This document shows positions 49,600 to 62,700 of a stretch of 64,000 bases of DNA, piece after piece; position 1 is the first letter of the stretch, and every line of letters starts with the position of its first letter. The notes beneath the pieces are model-generated. The model saw only the letters and a list, made by a program, of their open reading frames with translations, did no database searches and had not been told where the DNA came from. A program made the position numbers and the translations under genes. Source of the stretch: Epiperipatus broadwayi (Eukaryota > Onychophora > Udeonychophora > Euonychophora > Peripatidae); contig JAQFVV010000946.1 in NCBI GenBank assembly GCA_028023455.1, positions 88,939-152,938 on the forward strand. The letters run 5' to 3'.

Positions 49600-52175
49600 A
49601 ATAGTCTCAACCACAGCTTTAGGATCAAGCCAAACCTGAAATTTAGTTCTAAAGAAATTCATAACTATTGGTTAATCTTAGTATATCTAATTGGAACTTA
49701 AACAATTAATATTCATCAGTGATGATGAATGATCACAACTATAAAGAATACCCTTAATGAAATATATATGCCTTGTTTGATGAAACAAATTAACATTTAT
49801 TACTGCATTTCTAACATATACATGAAAATTTCTAGATAGACATGAAAATTTATATGAATAATAACAATAATAATAATAATTGACTATTTTGAAATCATAA
49901 TATTAATTTTAAGTTCTTCCCCTTTCTTGTTAATAATATAATGTATATAAAATTGGATAACAAATTTGCTAAGATTTTCAATCTACAAGAAAATATTTCA
50001 TATAAAAAATAAACACTCTTTTGCACACATACTTTTATAATCTAACATGTAAAGTAGAATGATTAAGGAGAAAAATGTTAGGGGAATCGAAAAGAGAAAG
50101 ATTTCCAGAAACAAGTTTTTGAATTATTTCTCCACCTTTCTTAACTTAAAACAAAAAATAATCTAATATCTTAATGCTGCTTGTTATTATCACATTCACA
50201 TACCATCATATACATGTAACAAGTTAATATATTACCATATATGTGTGTGTTGATACCCGTAGAAATAAAATATTATTTAAAAACAAATAATAATACAAAA
50301 AATATTTTACATCTTAATAACATTTCATAACTTTAGATTAATAGACAATCATACCCTTTTAGAAAACAAAATTCATCACTGAGTGGGTATAATAATTTTA
50401 GCATACACAAAAACATTAATGAAGCTTATCTATTATTACTGAAGAAATTCTTGGTTTCAATTGATTTTGGTTGTTTTAAAGTTCTGAGATAAAAAAAAAT
50501 ATAAAACTTTATTGCTACACATTTTACTAATTGTTTCTAATATCATAAAAGAAAATATATAATGAAAATTCATATTACCAGTCCCTTTTATTTTTGTGGA
50601 GGCTTCCAAAAGTTCAAACTTAGCTTGTTAAATGTCTATACATTTGCAGCAAACAATTTCTGCAGTTCACTGGAACAGTTTCTTTTCTTGAGGCTTATAA
50701 TTATTTGATGATGATGATGAGGTTGTTTGCTTCAGTGGAAACCATTTGGCACTGGAACTTTTTCTTCTCTTCCTTGTTAAGCATAATTTTTCTAATAGAT
50801 GGAGTATATCAGTTGTTCTCATATTTATAATTTTTTTCTTGGGGTTAAATTTAGTCACTGGAATAACTGTACTAGCTGATTTAATACTTATCAGTAGATT
50901 AATTATTTTACTTCAGCTTTCAAATGCAGGTGAATGTTTGCTTATATTTAAAACACCTTATTTCTCTCAATCAGTCGAAAGGTGTAAAATACTTTTAACT
51001 CAGACAAGACTATTTTTTCCTATATAATATGCTGATTCTATGATGGGTTAGGGGATTTCCCAGATGAGACACATAGATTTTTAACTCACCATTCTTATAT
51101 TTTCAATCTTCAAAAAAAATTATATAAAAAATGATTTTAAATTGATATCTGACAGAATTAAAATGCTTGCCTTTTCCTAGTTTCAATATTTAAAAAAAAA
51201 TATCTTAACTGATTTTCCAGACTGGTTTTATACTTTATTTTTGAGCCAACTTGTTTAATTAGAATGATCAGTAACAAACAATATAAGAAATTTGCACCTA
51301 CACGATTTTCTGCTGTTTTTCCTTACTGTGGATTAACAAAAAAAATTATAAATTGCCACTACTATGATTTCCAGATGAATTTTGTTTTGAAGTAAAACTG
51401 TTTTAATCCCTTTTCTTCACATATATGTCAGAAATGTAACACCTAAAACTTTTCCTCTTTGATCTAGGATGAGACAATTTTTAAAATTAGAGTTCTCACA
51501 TCGTCTAATCTTCAACACACACAAAAAAAACAATCTTTATAACACAAAATTGTTGAGTAAAAAAATAATTTAACAGATTTAACTTTTCTTCTTTTTCTTT
51601 TTCAATATGTAAAAAAATGTAGATTTATGTATGCAATATACACACACACTTTATCATCCAAATAATTTATAAAAACTGGCCTATTAAAATAATCTGAATG
51701 CTTTTTTAGAAATTATACTTTTAATATTTAATTAAATCCTTATAATTTTTTAAACCCAAATTACAATCATAGAAAAGTAAAATAGAAATAGATAATAATA
51801 AAAAAATAGCAGAATTAATCTAGCAAGTGCAGACTAGTTTTGAAGAAAGTTAATATTTGAAATATAAAATGACAAACTAACTAGCTTGCCACACACACTG
51901 CCTATAAGTATTGTATTTCTACTTTTAAAAGAACTATTGAATAATAAAAGGTGTGTACTACTCTTTTGAGTTTTAGCAACACACCGACAACTAAAGAACA
52001 TAATTGTTTTCCCACACTCTCTTTCTGTCTTAAGCTTTAGGAACTTATTCCTAAGGTTTAAACTTGGGTGCCCTACAGCTTCCTTTACTATATAAAAATG
52101 TGATGATGATTTTTGTTGCATATTTTCTTTCATGCACATTACTATAAATTTAGCTACTGGCTAAATTGAAATGGC

Positions 52176-52185
<10 letters not shown>
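48978..52185. repeat. Paralogous segment A, copy 2
   Basis: Partner of 38735-42742. It lacks the TTAA insertion and the retrozyme-like array. Contains (GAT)n at about 49566-49598. The minus frame 50667-50858 (63 codons, MTKFNPKKK...TRKRRKSSSAKWF) is the better-preserved version of a coding-like piece shared by both copies; the family is not recognised. Confidence 0.75.

Positions 52186-52255
<70 letters not shown>
52179..52255 (+). repeat. (AT)n microsatellite
   Basis: About 38 uninterrupted AT units at the end of segment A copy 2. The equivalent AT run in copy 1 hosts the family 4 array. Confidence 0.95.
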
Positions 52256-52258
<3 letters not shown>

Positions 52259-52544
52259 AAGATAAAGAAATAGTTACAATATTGACAATGTATATATTTA
52301 CAATCTCAAATTTAAATTTTTAATGTCTGTGATATATATAATAATGGTACATATTCGGCTTAGCTAAGCTGACTAATCTAACAAATATCCCACAGTTTTG
52401 AACAGCAAAATGTGATAGTATACATAAGTTTCAAGAGATGATGAAGGGAGACTTTAGTGTGCTCCATGAATTGTAACCTCTGAAATTATAATAACAAAAT
52501 ATAAAGATACCAATATTTTAAACTGAATCAGCATGAGATTGAAG

Positions 52545-53125
52545 TGGGAGAGAGAGAGAGCAAGTAAGTTAATTCTTTAAATCCTAGATCCATTGATCAT
52601 TGTTATGGAAAATAGTATTTTACTTACATAATAAATAAATAGAAAACAGACTTTCCAGTAATATGTCCAAATTTATTAACAGTTTAGTGTAATAATGGGA
52701 TAGCTTTTGGAATAACATCTTATGCTTACTAAACCAAACACATAACATAAGCAAAAGAACATATTCATTTTTACAACTTCTCTCAATGCTTAATTAACCT
52801 ATATCAGAGATTAGTACAACTAGTTCAACTTGATTACTCACTGAAATATAAATTAGAAGAAAAGGGAGCATTTTATTGAATCTAATTTATATTTGCAAAG
52901 AACTGACTATAATAGTTTATTAACATTTCTAAATTTTTAGTGCTAACCATAGTAAAAATTTGTTAGTGTTTATGCAAGCAATCATGAATGTTTAAAGGCT
53001 CTCAGGGTAAAAAAAATAAATTCACCACATCAAGTATTACATAATGACCTAGGATAATAATATTTTTTAAAAAATAAATCACAAAGTCAGTGTAAGTAAA
53101 AGAAGTGGTACATCTTTTATTATTA
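52545..53125. repeat. Paralogous segment B, copy 1
   Basis: Aligns with 58668-59235. Shared words include TTTTACTTACATAATAAATA, TTTATTAACAGTT, CATCAAGTATT and AAATAAATCACA. It directly follows segment A copy 2. Confidence 0.75.
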
Positions 53126-54838
53126 TTGATATTTACTCTTCTTTTGAAATGGCAATAGTGATAATCAAACAACATACAACATTCTTTTCTAAGTTTTCAT
53201 TTTACTTCAAAATCATTCATTTTCACAGCGTTTGTTAACAATATACACGGAATTACTTTTGTATCTGAATGAAGACCACCTACTTTTTAACACAAAGAAA
53301 ATACCAATAATAGATAAATAATGAAGATCATAATATTTTCTTAAAATGACATGGTCCAAAATTATAGATACATTCCTCAAGGTAAGATCACCTTAACCTT
53401 TACTCAAAAATTATCAACATCTTTATATTGTGCTCAATATGTATATATCTCATTTTCTGCTAAAACTAATGTCTTTTAAAATGCAAATGTTAACTCCTTA
53501 GATTAATTATATAAAAGGGTTTCAATTATGGACAAAAGAATTAATATATTCTATTATGTCACTGCTAATTCTGAGAATTCAATAAGTGTTTATCACTAGA
53601 CTACACAATTCTTAACATGCTAAATTTCCATGAATAAAAAAAACTCCTAATCTCACATATAAAGAAATATGCAAAGGATATATATATATATATACACACA
53701 ATGTCTACATAGTGGTCTACCTTTCAAATATATGATAAAACTATAAAATTATTTATTGAAAGAAAGTATTAAATAAACTTTGATACTAATAACAATACAT
53801 TATGTACATATCTATAAATGGTCACATGAGAACAAATAATAATAGATTTAATTTCAAACATTTGTTCTGTACTATATATTTAGCATACTTACATAATACA
53901 TATAAATGAAAACAACAGAAAATGTTAATAGTAAATGATACCTAGTATTTTATTATTTATCTTGATGAATCAAAATTTAAAATCAATTATGAATATTTTA
54001 ATTAAAAAAACAATAGGATTAATTACCATTTACTATCTTTTTTCTTCTTCATCTTGAAGATTGATAGTTCTCTGATGTGTCTTTATTGAATCAGTATGTA
54101 AAATGGCTTCCAATGATGAATGCATGAATCCAGAAATCATTTGGAATTGATTTTCTCAAAGTGGTCTTTTGTCCTGGTTAGACTGAGATGGATCAATTGA
54201 AGTGGACACAATTATTTCAGATGTTTAGATAATCCTTATGTTGATTTTCAAGATAAGAATAGCTATTTATTTTCAGTTTGATTTCTCTTCAAAGACATGC
54301 CTGTTCATGATTTGTCTTTTTTTCACCAGATGGTAATTATTGAAAAAGATAAACAAGAGAAATCAAATTCCCTAGATCACAACTTTCTCTCTACTCTCCA
54401 TTCTTTAATGAAATCAGCCCAAATAAAGTTTTGCAATTATGTCAGTTAAAGCAAAATAAATGGATTGATGGCAGCAAAATTTGTTATCTTTCTTTAATGT
54501 TAATTATCAGTAATAATCTCTTGTTGGTTATTATAGCATTTAACTTAGCCATTCACATGCCACTAATGTTAACCCTATTGTTAGCATAAATTTTGATCTT
54601 CAAAAAAATTGTAATGTTTTAAAATGGTTATATATATATAAATGTTCTAGGTACACATTACAGTTTATAATGTATATGTAAAAAATGTAAATCTATAATG
54701 TAAACTCAATTTAATAATTTTAGATATTAATATTTTAAATATTAATATTTTCAAACATAAATATTTTTAAATATAAATTAAGATATCTACAATGTCTATA
54801 TAGTTTTTTTTGATTTATTCTATACACTGTCACCACCA
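53126..54838. other. AT-rich stretch
   Basis: No gene recognised. Triplet and AT runs only (for example 53685-53694). Confidence 0.4.
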
Positions 54839-55700
54839 TTGCCAAATTTCAGAATCCTGAATAAACATACATATCACAAAAAAGGTGAAAAAGAAAAAAG
54901 CCCAAATCACAAAATTGGCTTGGATTGCACTCCACACCACATTTTTAATTCAGAGGACCCACAACATCTTAATGAAGCTCTTCCAAGACAACCCAGAAAT
55001 AGAAAGTCCATTACCATTAAATGAGGTCGAACCAATTGATTGACGTCCTCCCAAAAAGGAAACATCTGGCTACAACAATAGATCACCTTAATGACCAAAA
55101 ATGTAGTGATCTCCAATTCCCTGTTCAGTGGGAAACTACGCTATTGGGACATATATTGACTAACTAATGACAACAATTCCAATGTCAAGACAAGATTCCA
55201 GCTTGAATCACATGGCTTGCAAGGTTGACAAAGTATTGGAAACTAGAAGCTAAGCTAGTAGACTTTATAATTAAAGTTAACCTGAGGGCCTTACCCACCT
55301 CAGCATTCCTTCACCACAAGCAAAGATATAGAATTGATATACTTTGTTCACTGTATAAAAAACAAAAGATACAATTACACACATTTTACAGGACTGTAAA
55401 ATTTGGGATAAATTATGATCTCTCACCCTGCAAAAAACTAGAGACAAAGATGGGGCTAGTGTCAATATGGAAAAGGCAATCAAAAAAGGATTGTTTGGCT
55501 TGATCAGACTGGAAACACATGTCAATTTCATCATCTGGTCAGTGTGAAACAAAATGATATTTGAAAAAGGCATGGACTACACAATTGAAGATCTTTATTT
55601 CAAATTGTTAAGTGAAGCCAAGGACAATGATAAGAAAACATGCCAACCATGGCTGGCTGAACAGACTTGGAAGCAGCCAGCTCAAATTGGGAAAAAACTT
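54839..55700 (+). pseudogene. Probable non-LTR retrotransposon 3' coding relic
   Basis: The frame 55225-55503 contains LVDFIIKVNLRALPTSAFLH, resembling the ...DFIIKARLxxLPTNYTL... segment near the C-terminus of some LINE polyproteins. DTITHILQDCKIW follows in another frame, fitting the H..C of the terminal zinc knuckle. Then comes NFIIWS..NKMIFEK, like the last helical part. The codons are broken by stops and frame shifts. The start at 55225 is TTG, so no methionine start exists. It could instead be another retroelement. Confidence 0.4.
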
Positions 55701-57100
55701 TGCCTAAGCTCACCATAAAAGCAAAATAAACCAGCAGAAATGCCAGAATGATTCAGAACAATTGAAAAATGCAAACTGAATTATAAGGTAAAAATCGACT
55801 AGACCAAAAAAAAAAGAAATTGAAGAACAAAATAAGTTGCACCAGATTGAGGAAAGGTGAAGAATACCTGAATCAAAAGATGGTCATAATTTCCTTTTAG
55901 GAGGTTCCATATTGAACTCCAGAACTAAAAACAGGAGTAAATAAAACATGACATGGTCTGCTCCCAGTAAACTGCAATTGTCTGGAAACAAAATCTTCAT
56001 GTAACTCTGATTGAGTAACCATTTTAAATGGAAATTTTAAGTTGGATAATCTAAGTATGTTAATTAATTAATATATATTGAATTACATTTGTGATGGTGG
56101 GCAGGAAAACAAAATAGTCACTGCACATCTTGACTCATAGAAATCATTATACATCAATCAACATAGTTTAAATTTGTATGTTTAAACATAATATGTAATG
56201 AATTGTATCCTTGGAGGTCTCAATGGGCAGGTAGACAAAGTGGACACTGCACAGTGGGAATCACAAGATTTGTATTAACAAATAACATGATTACCACTTA
56301 GTAAACTTATACCTCTTGGTGCTTGTCTCTGAGGTACAAATAAAGGTTGTTTTTGAAAGATAAATAAATAATAACAAGCACAAAAAAATTTATATCAAAA
56401 TCAAATTAAGTCTATGAGCAAAGGAAATTTTTTCTCACATTTTCTTGCTACAAGCTAAAAGAAAAGAGTATGAGATATTATAAATCACTAAAATGTATAA
56501 TTGAAATATATAGACATGCCTCAGAATAATAAATATTGTCATGATTTGCAAACAAACAATTCAACTTGAAAAGAAGGAATATCCTTTTCTCCAAATATAT
56601 ATAAATATATACATAACATTTTTCCTTAATTTTTTTTAAATGTGAGGCTACAATTGATGGTAAGAATTAATCCCTCCAATCTTTACAAAATTCTTCCCAC
56701 CAACAAAAATGTATATATTCTTCTTACTAATTTTGGAGATCACAACATAAGTTCCCACCAAACAATACAGAAATTTTCTAAGTTAATCATACATTTCCAT
56801 TTAATCTGTTTTGGGATATCTTCCCAATTTAATTAAATTCAATTTGACAACAATGGCAACAAACAACATTTAAAAAATAAAGTGTGATGCCAATAGGCAT
56901 ACAGTACAAGCACTTGCAGTCTTCTTGTAAGAAAAAAGCTATCATAAAGTAATGTTCAACCATCATTACAGTTACATCAGTATTTTTCAAGTCCCTTAAC
57001 AATGTCAAAATAGAATTGAGGCAGGTATAAAGATTGATGGGGACATATTTGAGTCAAAGCAATGTTGGTTCTTCATGATACACTGGCCTGATGCTCTGAA
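55701..57100. other. AT-rich stretch between retroelement relics
   Basis: Contains two related patches (AATTGTATCCTTGGAGGTCT near 56201 and GATGGTGGGCAGG near 56092), possibly tail sequence of the LINE-like relic. Nothing else recognised. Confidence 0.35.
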
Positions 57101-57148
57101 TATTGTAAGTCCATTTTAGCCTGTCCAATATACCAATCATATAGACAT

Positions 57149-58100
57149 TTACCCCAACTTTCTTTTCAATTCTGAAGGGTCCTTCATAGAGATTGAAAAT
57201 CTTTTTATATCGATGTTCTTATGGATGACCAACATGGGGATGTGAATAAACACTAAATCTCCAACTTTAAATAAATTGGGACATTGTGGTTGTGGTAAGC
57301 TCCATTTCTCACCTATCATTGCCATATTTTCTTTAGCCATCTCCAAATCATCATCGTGATTTAACTTCTCTGGAATAGTAGTTAGAGATTTAATTAACAT
57401 TGGCTCCTTATGACCAAAGTGGAGATGTACTAGGTGAAACTAGTGGATTCATTCTGGATTGTATTGATATGGAGCAAGACTCATTTTAGTTGATTCACCC
57501 AACTATGATTGTTTCCCTCAAAGTAAACCCTAAATAGTGACCTCAATTCCCTCATCACACTTTTACAAGAGTTGGTTTGTGGATTATGTATGATCAGAAT
57601 GTGCCTAACACCTTAGGTTTTCAAAAAAGTTTCTACTCTGACAACAGAAATGAAGTGGCATGATCTATAAGGTTGGTTCAAGTTCTCTTATCAATAGGAA
57701 TTGAGTCTCTCTCAATGTCTTGATAACATCACTAGCTGTCACTTTTCTCACTGGGAACATGGACATCTACTTCAGGAATAAGTCAATAGGTAACCATCAG
57801 AAATTTATATCAGCAATACAACAATTAGGGTCCATAAAAATTGATCCCAGAATCTCATTGAATTTCTTTGTTAAAATGGATTGCTACTTTACCACATAGA
57901 ATTTATTTAAAAATTTAGTTCTCAAACATACTTCACATGATTGGAGATGATCTATTATAGATAAATATATCCAAAGCCAGTATAACAGTCTTTATACTAC
58001 ATGCTCCAGTTTCCTAGGACTGTAATGTTCATACAGACAGTGGATATAGAAAATTAACCTTTTCTTTAGGCAAGAGAGGGTAATGACTTTTTATGACTTA
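57149..58100 (-). pseudogene. Ty3/gypsy integrase C-terminal relic
   Basis: On the minus strand, 57149-57400 encodes a stretch with MAKENMAMIGEKW and FKVGDLVFIHIP. The FKVGDLV motif marks the C-terminal part of many gypsy integrases. Just upstream (about 57440-57620), HNPQTNSCKSVMRELRSLF corresponds to the HPQxNGxxER region of the core, with the glutamate lost. VRKVTASDVIKTL further upstream (about 57700-57760) fits the strand after the first aspartate. Multiple frame shifts. Distinct from the element at 26190-27890. Confidence 0.65.
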
Positions 58101-58667
58101 TTATTAAGATTAACCGTATATATCAGTATACCATCCAACAACCTATAATACAGTAGCCTCTACAGACATGGACTTATTGATTAGGCAAAAAATTACAACT
58201 CTTAATTTAGAATTCTGTGATCTGTAATTGTAAACTGACCAAAATTTTCAGATCCTTTTCTACTGAATCATCCACCATAAATGTAATAAGTAGTCAGAAT
58301 CAGGTCTTCTATGTCTATACACTGATTGGATGTTTAACCAGATTTTTCTTAAGAATATTCAGGATAAAGTTATTCTTTCTTGGACAATATTGAATAAAGT
58401 AACCAACCTTCTGCAACAAAAGGTTCTACCTCACCAAACAATCATTATTCAGGTACTCACAATTGAGAAATTCCAGACTTTTATGAACTGTTCACACCAC
58501 AATCCATGATTCTAACAAAAATTTGTTAAGCTTAGCAAAGATCCATATGATTCCAAGGCTTCCCCTCCTGACATTTTATCAGTATTGTTCATAATACTTA
58601 TGCCAAACTTAGTTTATTACTATACATGCATAATAATAAAAAAGAATAAAGATAACATATATTTTAG
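58101..58667. other. Possible upstream remainder of the gypsy relic
   Basis: Codon-like composition on the minus strand but no motif I can name. Confidence 0.3.
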
Positions 58668-59235
58668 ATTAGGGGAGAGAGACTAAATAAGTTAGTTCTC
58701 TAAATCCTAGACCTATAGATCATCATTATTAAAAAGGATGTTTTACTTACATAATAAATAAATAGAAAACAAGAACCTTTCCCAATTATGTGTACATATT
58801 TATTAACAGTTAATGTAATAGTGGGCTAGCTTTTGGAATGATATTTTATGATTACATAAATCAAAGTCATAACATGAGCAAAAGAAAATATTCAATTTTA
58901 CAACCTCTCTCAAAACTTAATCTACTCCCAGGATTTAGCATAACTAATTTGGCTTGATTACTTGCCAAAATACAAATTAGAAATAAAGATTTATATATAA
59001 TTGACTAACTGTAATAGTTTACTGTTCTAAATTTTTAATGTAAACCACTGTAGCAATTTGTTAGTATTTATACAAACAATCATGAACGTTTAAAGATTAT
59101 CAGTGTTATATATATAAAATTAAATTTATCACATCAAGTATTGTGCAATGACCCATGCACTGTTAAGTGGTAAATTTTTTTTAAATAAATCACAGTCACT
59201 GTAAGTGAAACGAATAATATTGCTTTTATTATATA
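58668..59235. repeat. Paralogous segment B, copy 2
   Basis: Partner of 52545-53125. Its right end runs into a TA run (59228-59243), where the partner has TTATTATTATTG, and the family 5 array begins there. Confidence 0.72.
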
Positions 59236-59382
59236 TATATATATGATAAACAAAAATGCAAGTTAAAAAACTTGCTAACGCTTGTATTTATGTCCACAGA
59301 TGGCATTTCTACCAAAAACACCGATCAAGCGTATATTCTGTTTACATAAACGTCAGAGTAGCATTCACTATCTCTAACTATA

Positions 59383-59440
59383 ATTCCACTTTCAGATCAT
59401 GATTTCAAGCTATTTGCTATCGTCAGTGAAAGACAGGAAT
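59383..59440 (-). ncRNA. Type I hammerhead ribozyme, family 5 unit 1
   Basis: Minus strand: outer stem I ATTCC/GGAAT, inner stem I CTTTCA/TGAAAG. Core CTGACGA (59426 to 59420). Stem II is TAGC-AAATA-GCTT: three pairs plus a U-U mismatch next to the core, where functional ribozymes usually have G-C. GAAA. Stem III is ATC-AT-GAT. Cleavage is expected between C (59395) and T (59394). Compared with family 4, inner stem I shows a paired change (C-G to T-A). Confidence 0.85.
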
Positions 59441-59516
59441 AAAGAAACTAGATCTAAACACAAACTCTGAGCGTTTATGAAACAATTTCTATTCAGCTTG
59501 CAAGCGTGAATTTTTT

Positions 59517-59624
59517 AGACACGTAATGTCTTCAAACTCAGCATAGCAAACCAGATAGCTATATGGGTCTGATCTCAGTTCAGCATCACCACATAGTAGA
59601 AGCCTCTGCAATCTATATCATTGC
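59517..59624 (-). ncRNA. Conserved three-hairpin module, family 5 unit 1
   Basis: H3 pairs AGACA (59517-59521) with TGTCT (59527-59531). H2 pairs CTATATGG (59559-59566) with CCACATAG (59589-59596), with an inner CTGA/TCAG. H1 pairs GCAAT (59608-59612) with ATTGC (59620-59624). The module is 77 nt from the ribozyme. Confidence 0.72.
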
Positions 59625-59789
59625 AAGAAAGACCTCAAAGGTACATTTATGATAAACAAAAATGCAAGTTAAAAAACTTGCTAACGCTTGTATTTATGTC
59701 CACAGATGGCGTTTCTACCAAAAACACCGATCAAAGCGTATATTCTGTTTACATAAACGTCAGAGTAGCATTCACTATCTCTAACTATA

Positions 59790-62700
59790 ATTCCACTTTC
59801 AGATCATGATTTCAAGCTATTTGCTATCGTCAGTGAAAGACAGGAATAAAGAAACTAGATCTAAACACAAACTCTGAGCGTTTATGAAACAATTTCTATT
59901 CAGCTTGCAAGCGTGAATTTTTTAGACACGTAATGTCTTCAAACTCAGCATAGCAAACCAGATAGCTATATGGGTCTGATCTCAGTTCAGCATCACCACA
60001 TAGTAGAAGCCTCTGCAATCTATATCATTGCAAGAAAGACCTCAAAGGTACATTTATGATAAACAAAAATGCAAGTTAAAAAACTTGCTAACGCTTGTAT
60101 TTATGTCCACAGATGGCGTTTCTACCAAAAACACCGATCAAAGCGTATATTCTGTTTACATAAACGTCAGAGTAGCATTCACTATCTCTAACTATAATTC
60201 CACTTTCAGATCATGATTTCAAGCTATTTGCTATCGTCAGTGAAAGACAGGAATAAAGAAACTAGATCTAAACACAAACTCTGAGCGTTTATGAAACAAT
60301 TTCTATTCAGCTTGCAAGCGTGAATTTTTTAGACACGTAATGTCTTCAAACTCAGCATAGCAAACCAGATAGCTATATGGGTCTGATCTCAGTTCAGCAT
60401 CACCACATAGTAGAAGCCTCTGCAATCTATATCATTGCAAGAAAGACCTCAAAGGTACATTTATGATAAACAAAAATGCAAGTTAAAAAACTTGCTAACG
60501 CTTGTATTTATGTCCACAGATGGCGTTTCTACCAAAAACACCAATCAAAGCGTATATTCTGTTTACATAAACGTCAGAGTAGCATTCACTATCTCTAACT
60601 ATAATTCCACTTTCAGATCATGATTTCAAGCTATTTGCTATCGTCAGTGAAAGACAGGAATAAAGAAACTAGATCTAAACACAAACTCTGAGCGTTTATG
60701 AAACAATTTCTATTCAGCTTGCAAGCGTGAATTTTTTAGACACGTAATGTCTTCAAACTCAGCATAGCAAACCAGATAGCTATATGGGTCTGATCTCAGT
60801 TCAGCATCACCACATAGTAGAAGCCTCTGCAATCTATATCATTGCAAGAAAGACCTCAAAGGTACATTTATGATAAACAAAAATGCAAGTTAAAAAACTT
60901 GCTAACGCTTGTATTTATGTCCACAGATGGCGTTTCTACCAAAAACACCGATCAAAGCGTATATTCTGTTTACATAAACGTCAGAGTAGCATTCACTATC
61001 TCTAACTATAATTCCACTTTCAGATCATGATTTCAAGCTATTTGCTATCGTCAGTGAAAGACAGGAATAAAGAAACTAGATCTAAACACAAACTCTGAGC
61101 GTTTATGAAACAATTTCTATTCAGCTTGCAAGCGTGAATTTTTTAGACACGTAATGTCTTCAAACTCAGCATAGCAAACCAGATAGCTATATGGGTCTGA
61201 TCTCAGTTCAGCATCACCACATAGTAGAAGCCTCTGCAATCTATATCATTGCAAGAAAGACCTCAAAGGTACATTTATGATAAACAAAAATGCAAGTTAA
61301 AAAACTTGCTAACGCTTGTATTTATGTCCACAGATGGCGTTTCTACCAAAAACACCGATCAAAGCGTATATTCTGTTTACATAAACGTCAGAGTAGCATT
61401 CACTATCTCTAACTATAATTCCACTTTCAGATCATGATTTCAAGCTATTTGCTATCGTCAGTGAAAGACAGGAATAAAGAAACTAGATCTAAACACAAAC
61501 TCTGAGCGTTTATGAAACAATTTCTATTCAGCTTGCAAGCGTGAATTTTTTAGACACGTAATGTCTTCAAACTCAGCATAGCAAACCAGATAGCTATATG
61601 GGTCTGATCTCAGTTCAGCATCACCACATAGTAGAAGCCTCTGCAATCTATATCATTGCAAGAAAGACCTCAAAGGTACATTTATGATAAACAAAAATGC
61701 AAGTTAAAAAACTTGCTAACGCTTGTATTTATGTCCACAGATGGCGTTTCTACCAAAAACACCGATCAAAGCGTATATTCTGTTTACATAAACGTCAGAG
61801 TAGCATTCACTATCTCTAACTATAATTCCACTTTCAGATCATGATTTCAAGCTATTTGCTATCGTCAGTGAAAGACAGGAATAAAGAAACTAGATCTAAA
61901 CACAAACTCTGAGCGTTTATGAAACAATTTCTATTCAGCTTGCAAGCGTGAATTTTTTAGACACGTAATGTCTTCAAACTCAGCATAGCAAACCAGATAG
62001 CTATATGGGTCTGATCTCAGTTCAGCATCACCACATAGTAGAAGCCTCTGCAATCTATATCATTGCAAGAAAGACCTCAAAGGTACATTTATGATAAACA
62101 AAAATGCAAGTTAGCAAGTTTTTTAACTTGCTAACGCTTGTATTTATGTCCACAGATGGCGTTTCTACCAAAAACACCGATCAAAGCGTATATTCTGTTT
62201 ACATAAACGTCAGAGTAGCATTCACTATCTCTAACTATAATTCCACTTTCAGATCATGATTTCAAGCTATTTGCTATCGTCAGTGAAAGACAGGAATAAA
62301 GAAACTAGATCTAAACACAAACTCTGAGCGTTTATGAAACAATTTCTATTCAGCTTGCAAGCGTGAATTTTTTAGACACGTAATGTCTTCAAACTCAGCA
62401 TAGCAAACCAGATAGCTATATGGGTCTGATCTCAGTTCAGCATCACCACATAGTAGAAGCCTCTGCAATCTATATCATTGCAAGAAAGACCTCAAAGGTA
62501 CATTTATGATAAACAAAAATGCAAGTTAAAAAACTTGCTAACGCTTGTATTTATGTCCACAGATGGCGTTTCTACCAAAAACACCGATCAAAGCGTATAT
62601 TCTGTTTACATAAACGTCAGAGTAGCATTCACTATCTCTAACTATAATTCCACTTTCAGATCATGATTTCAAGCTATTTGCTATCGTCAGTGAAAGACAG

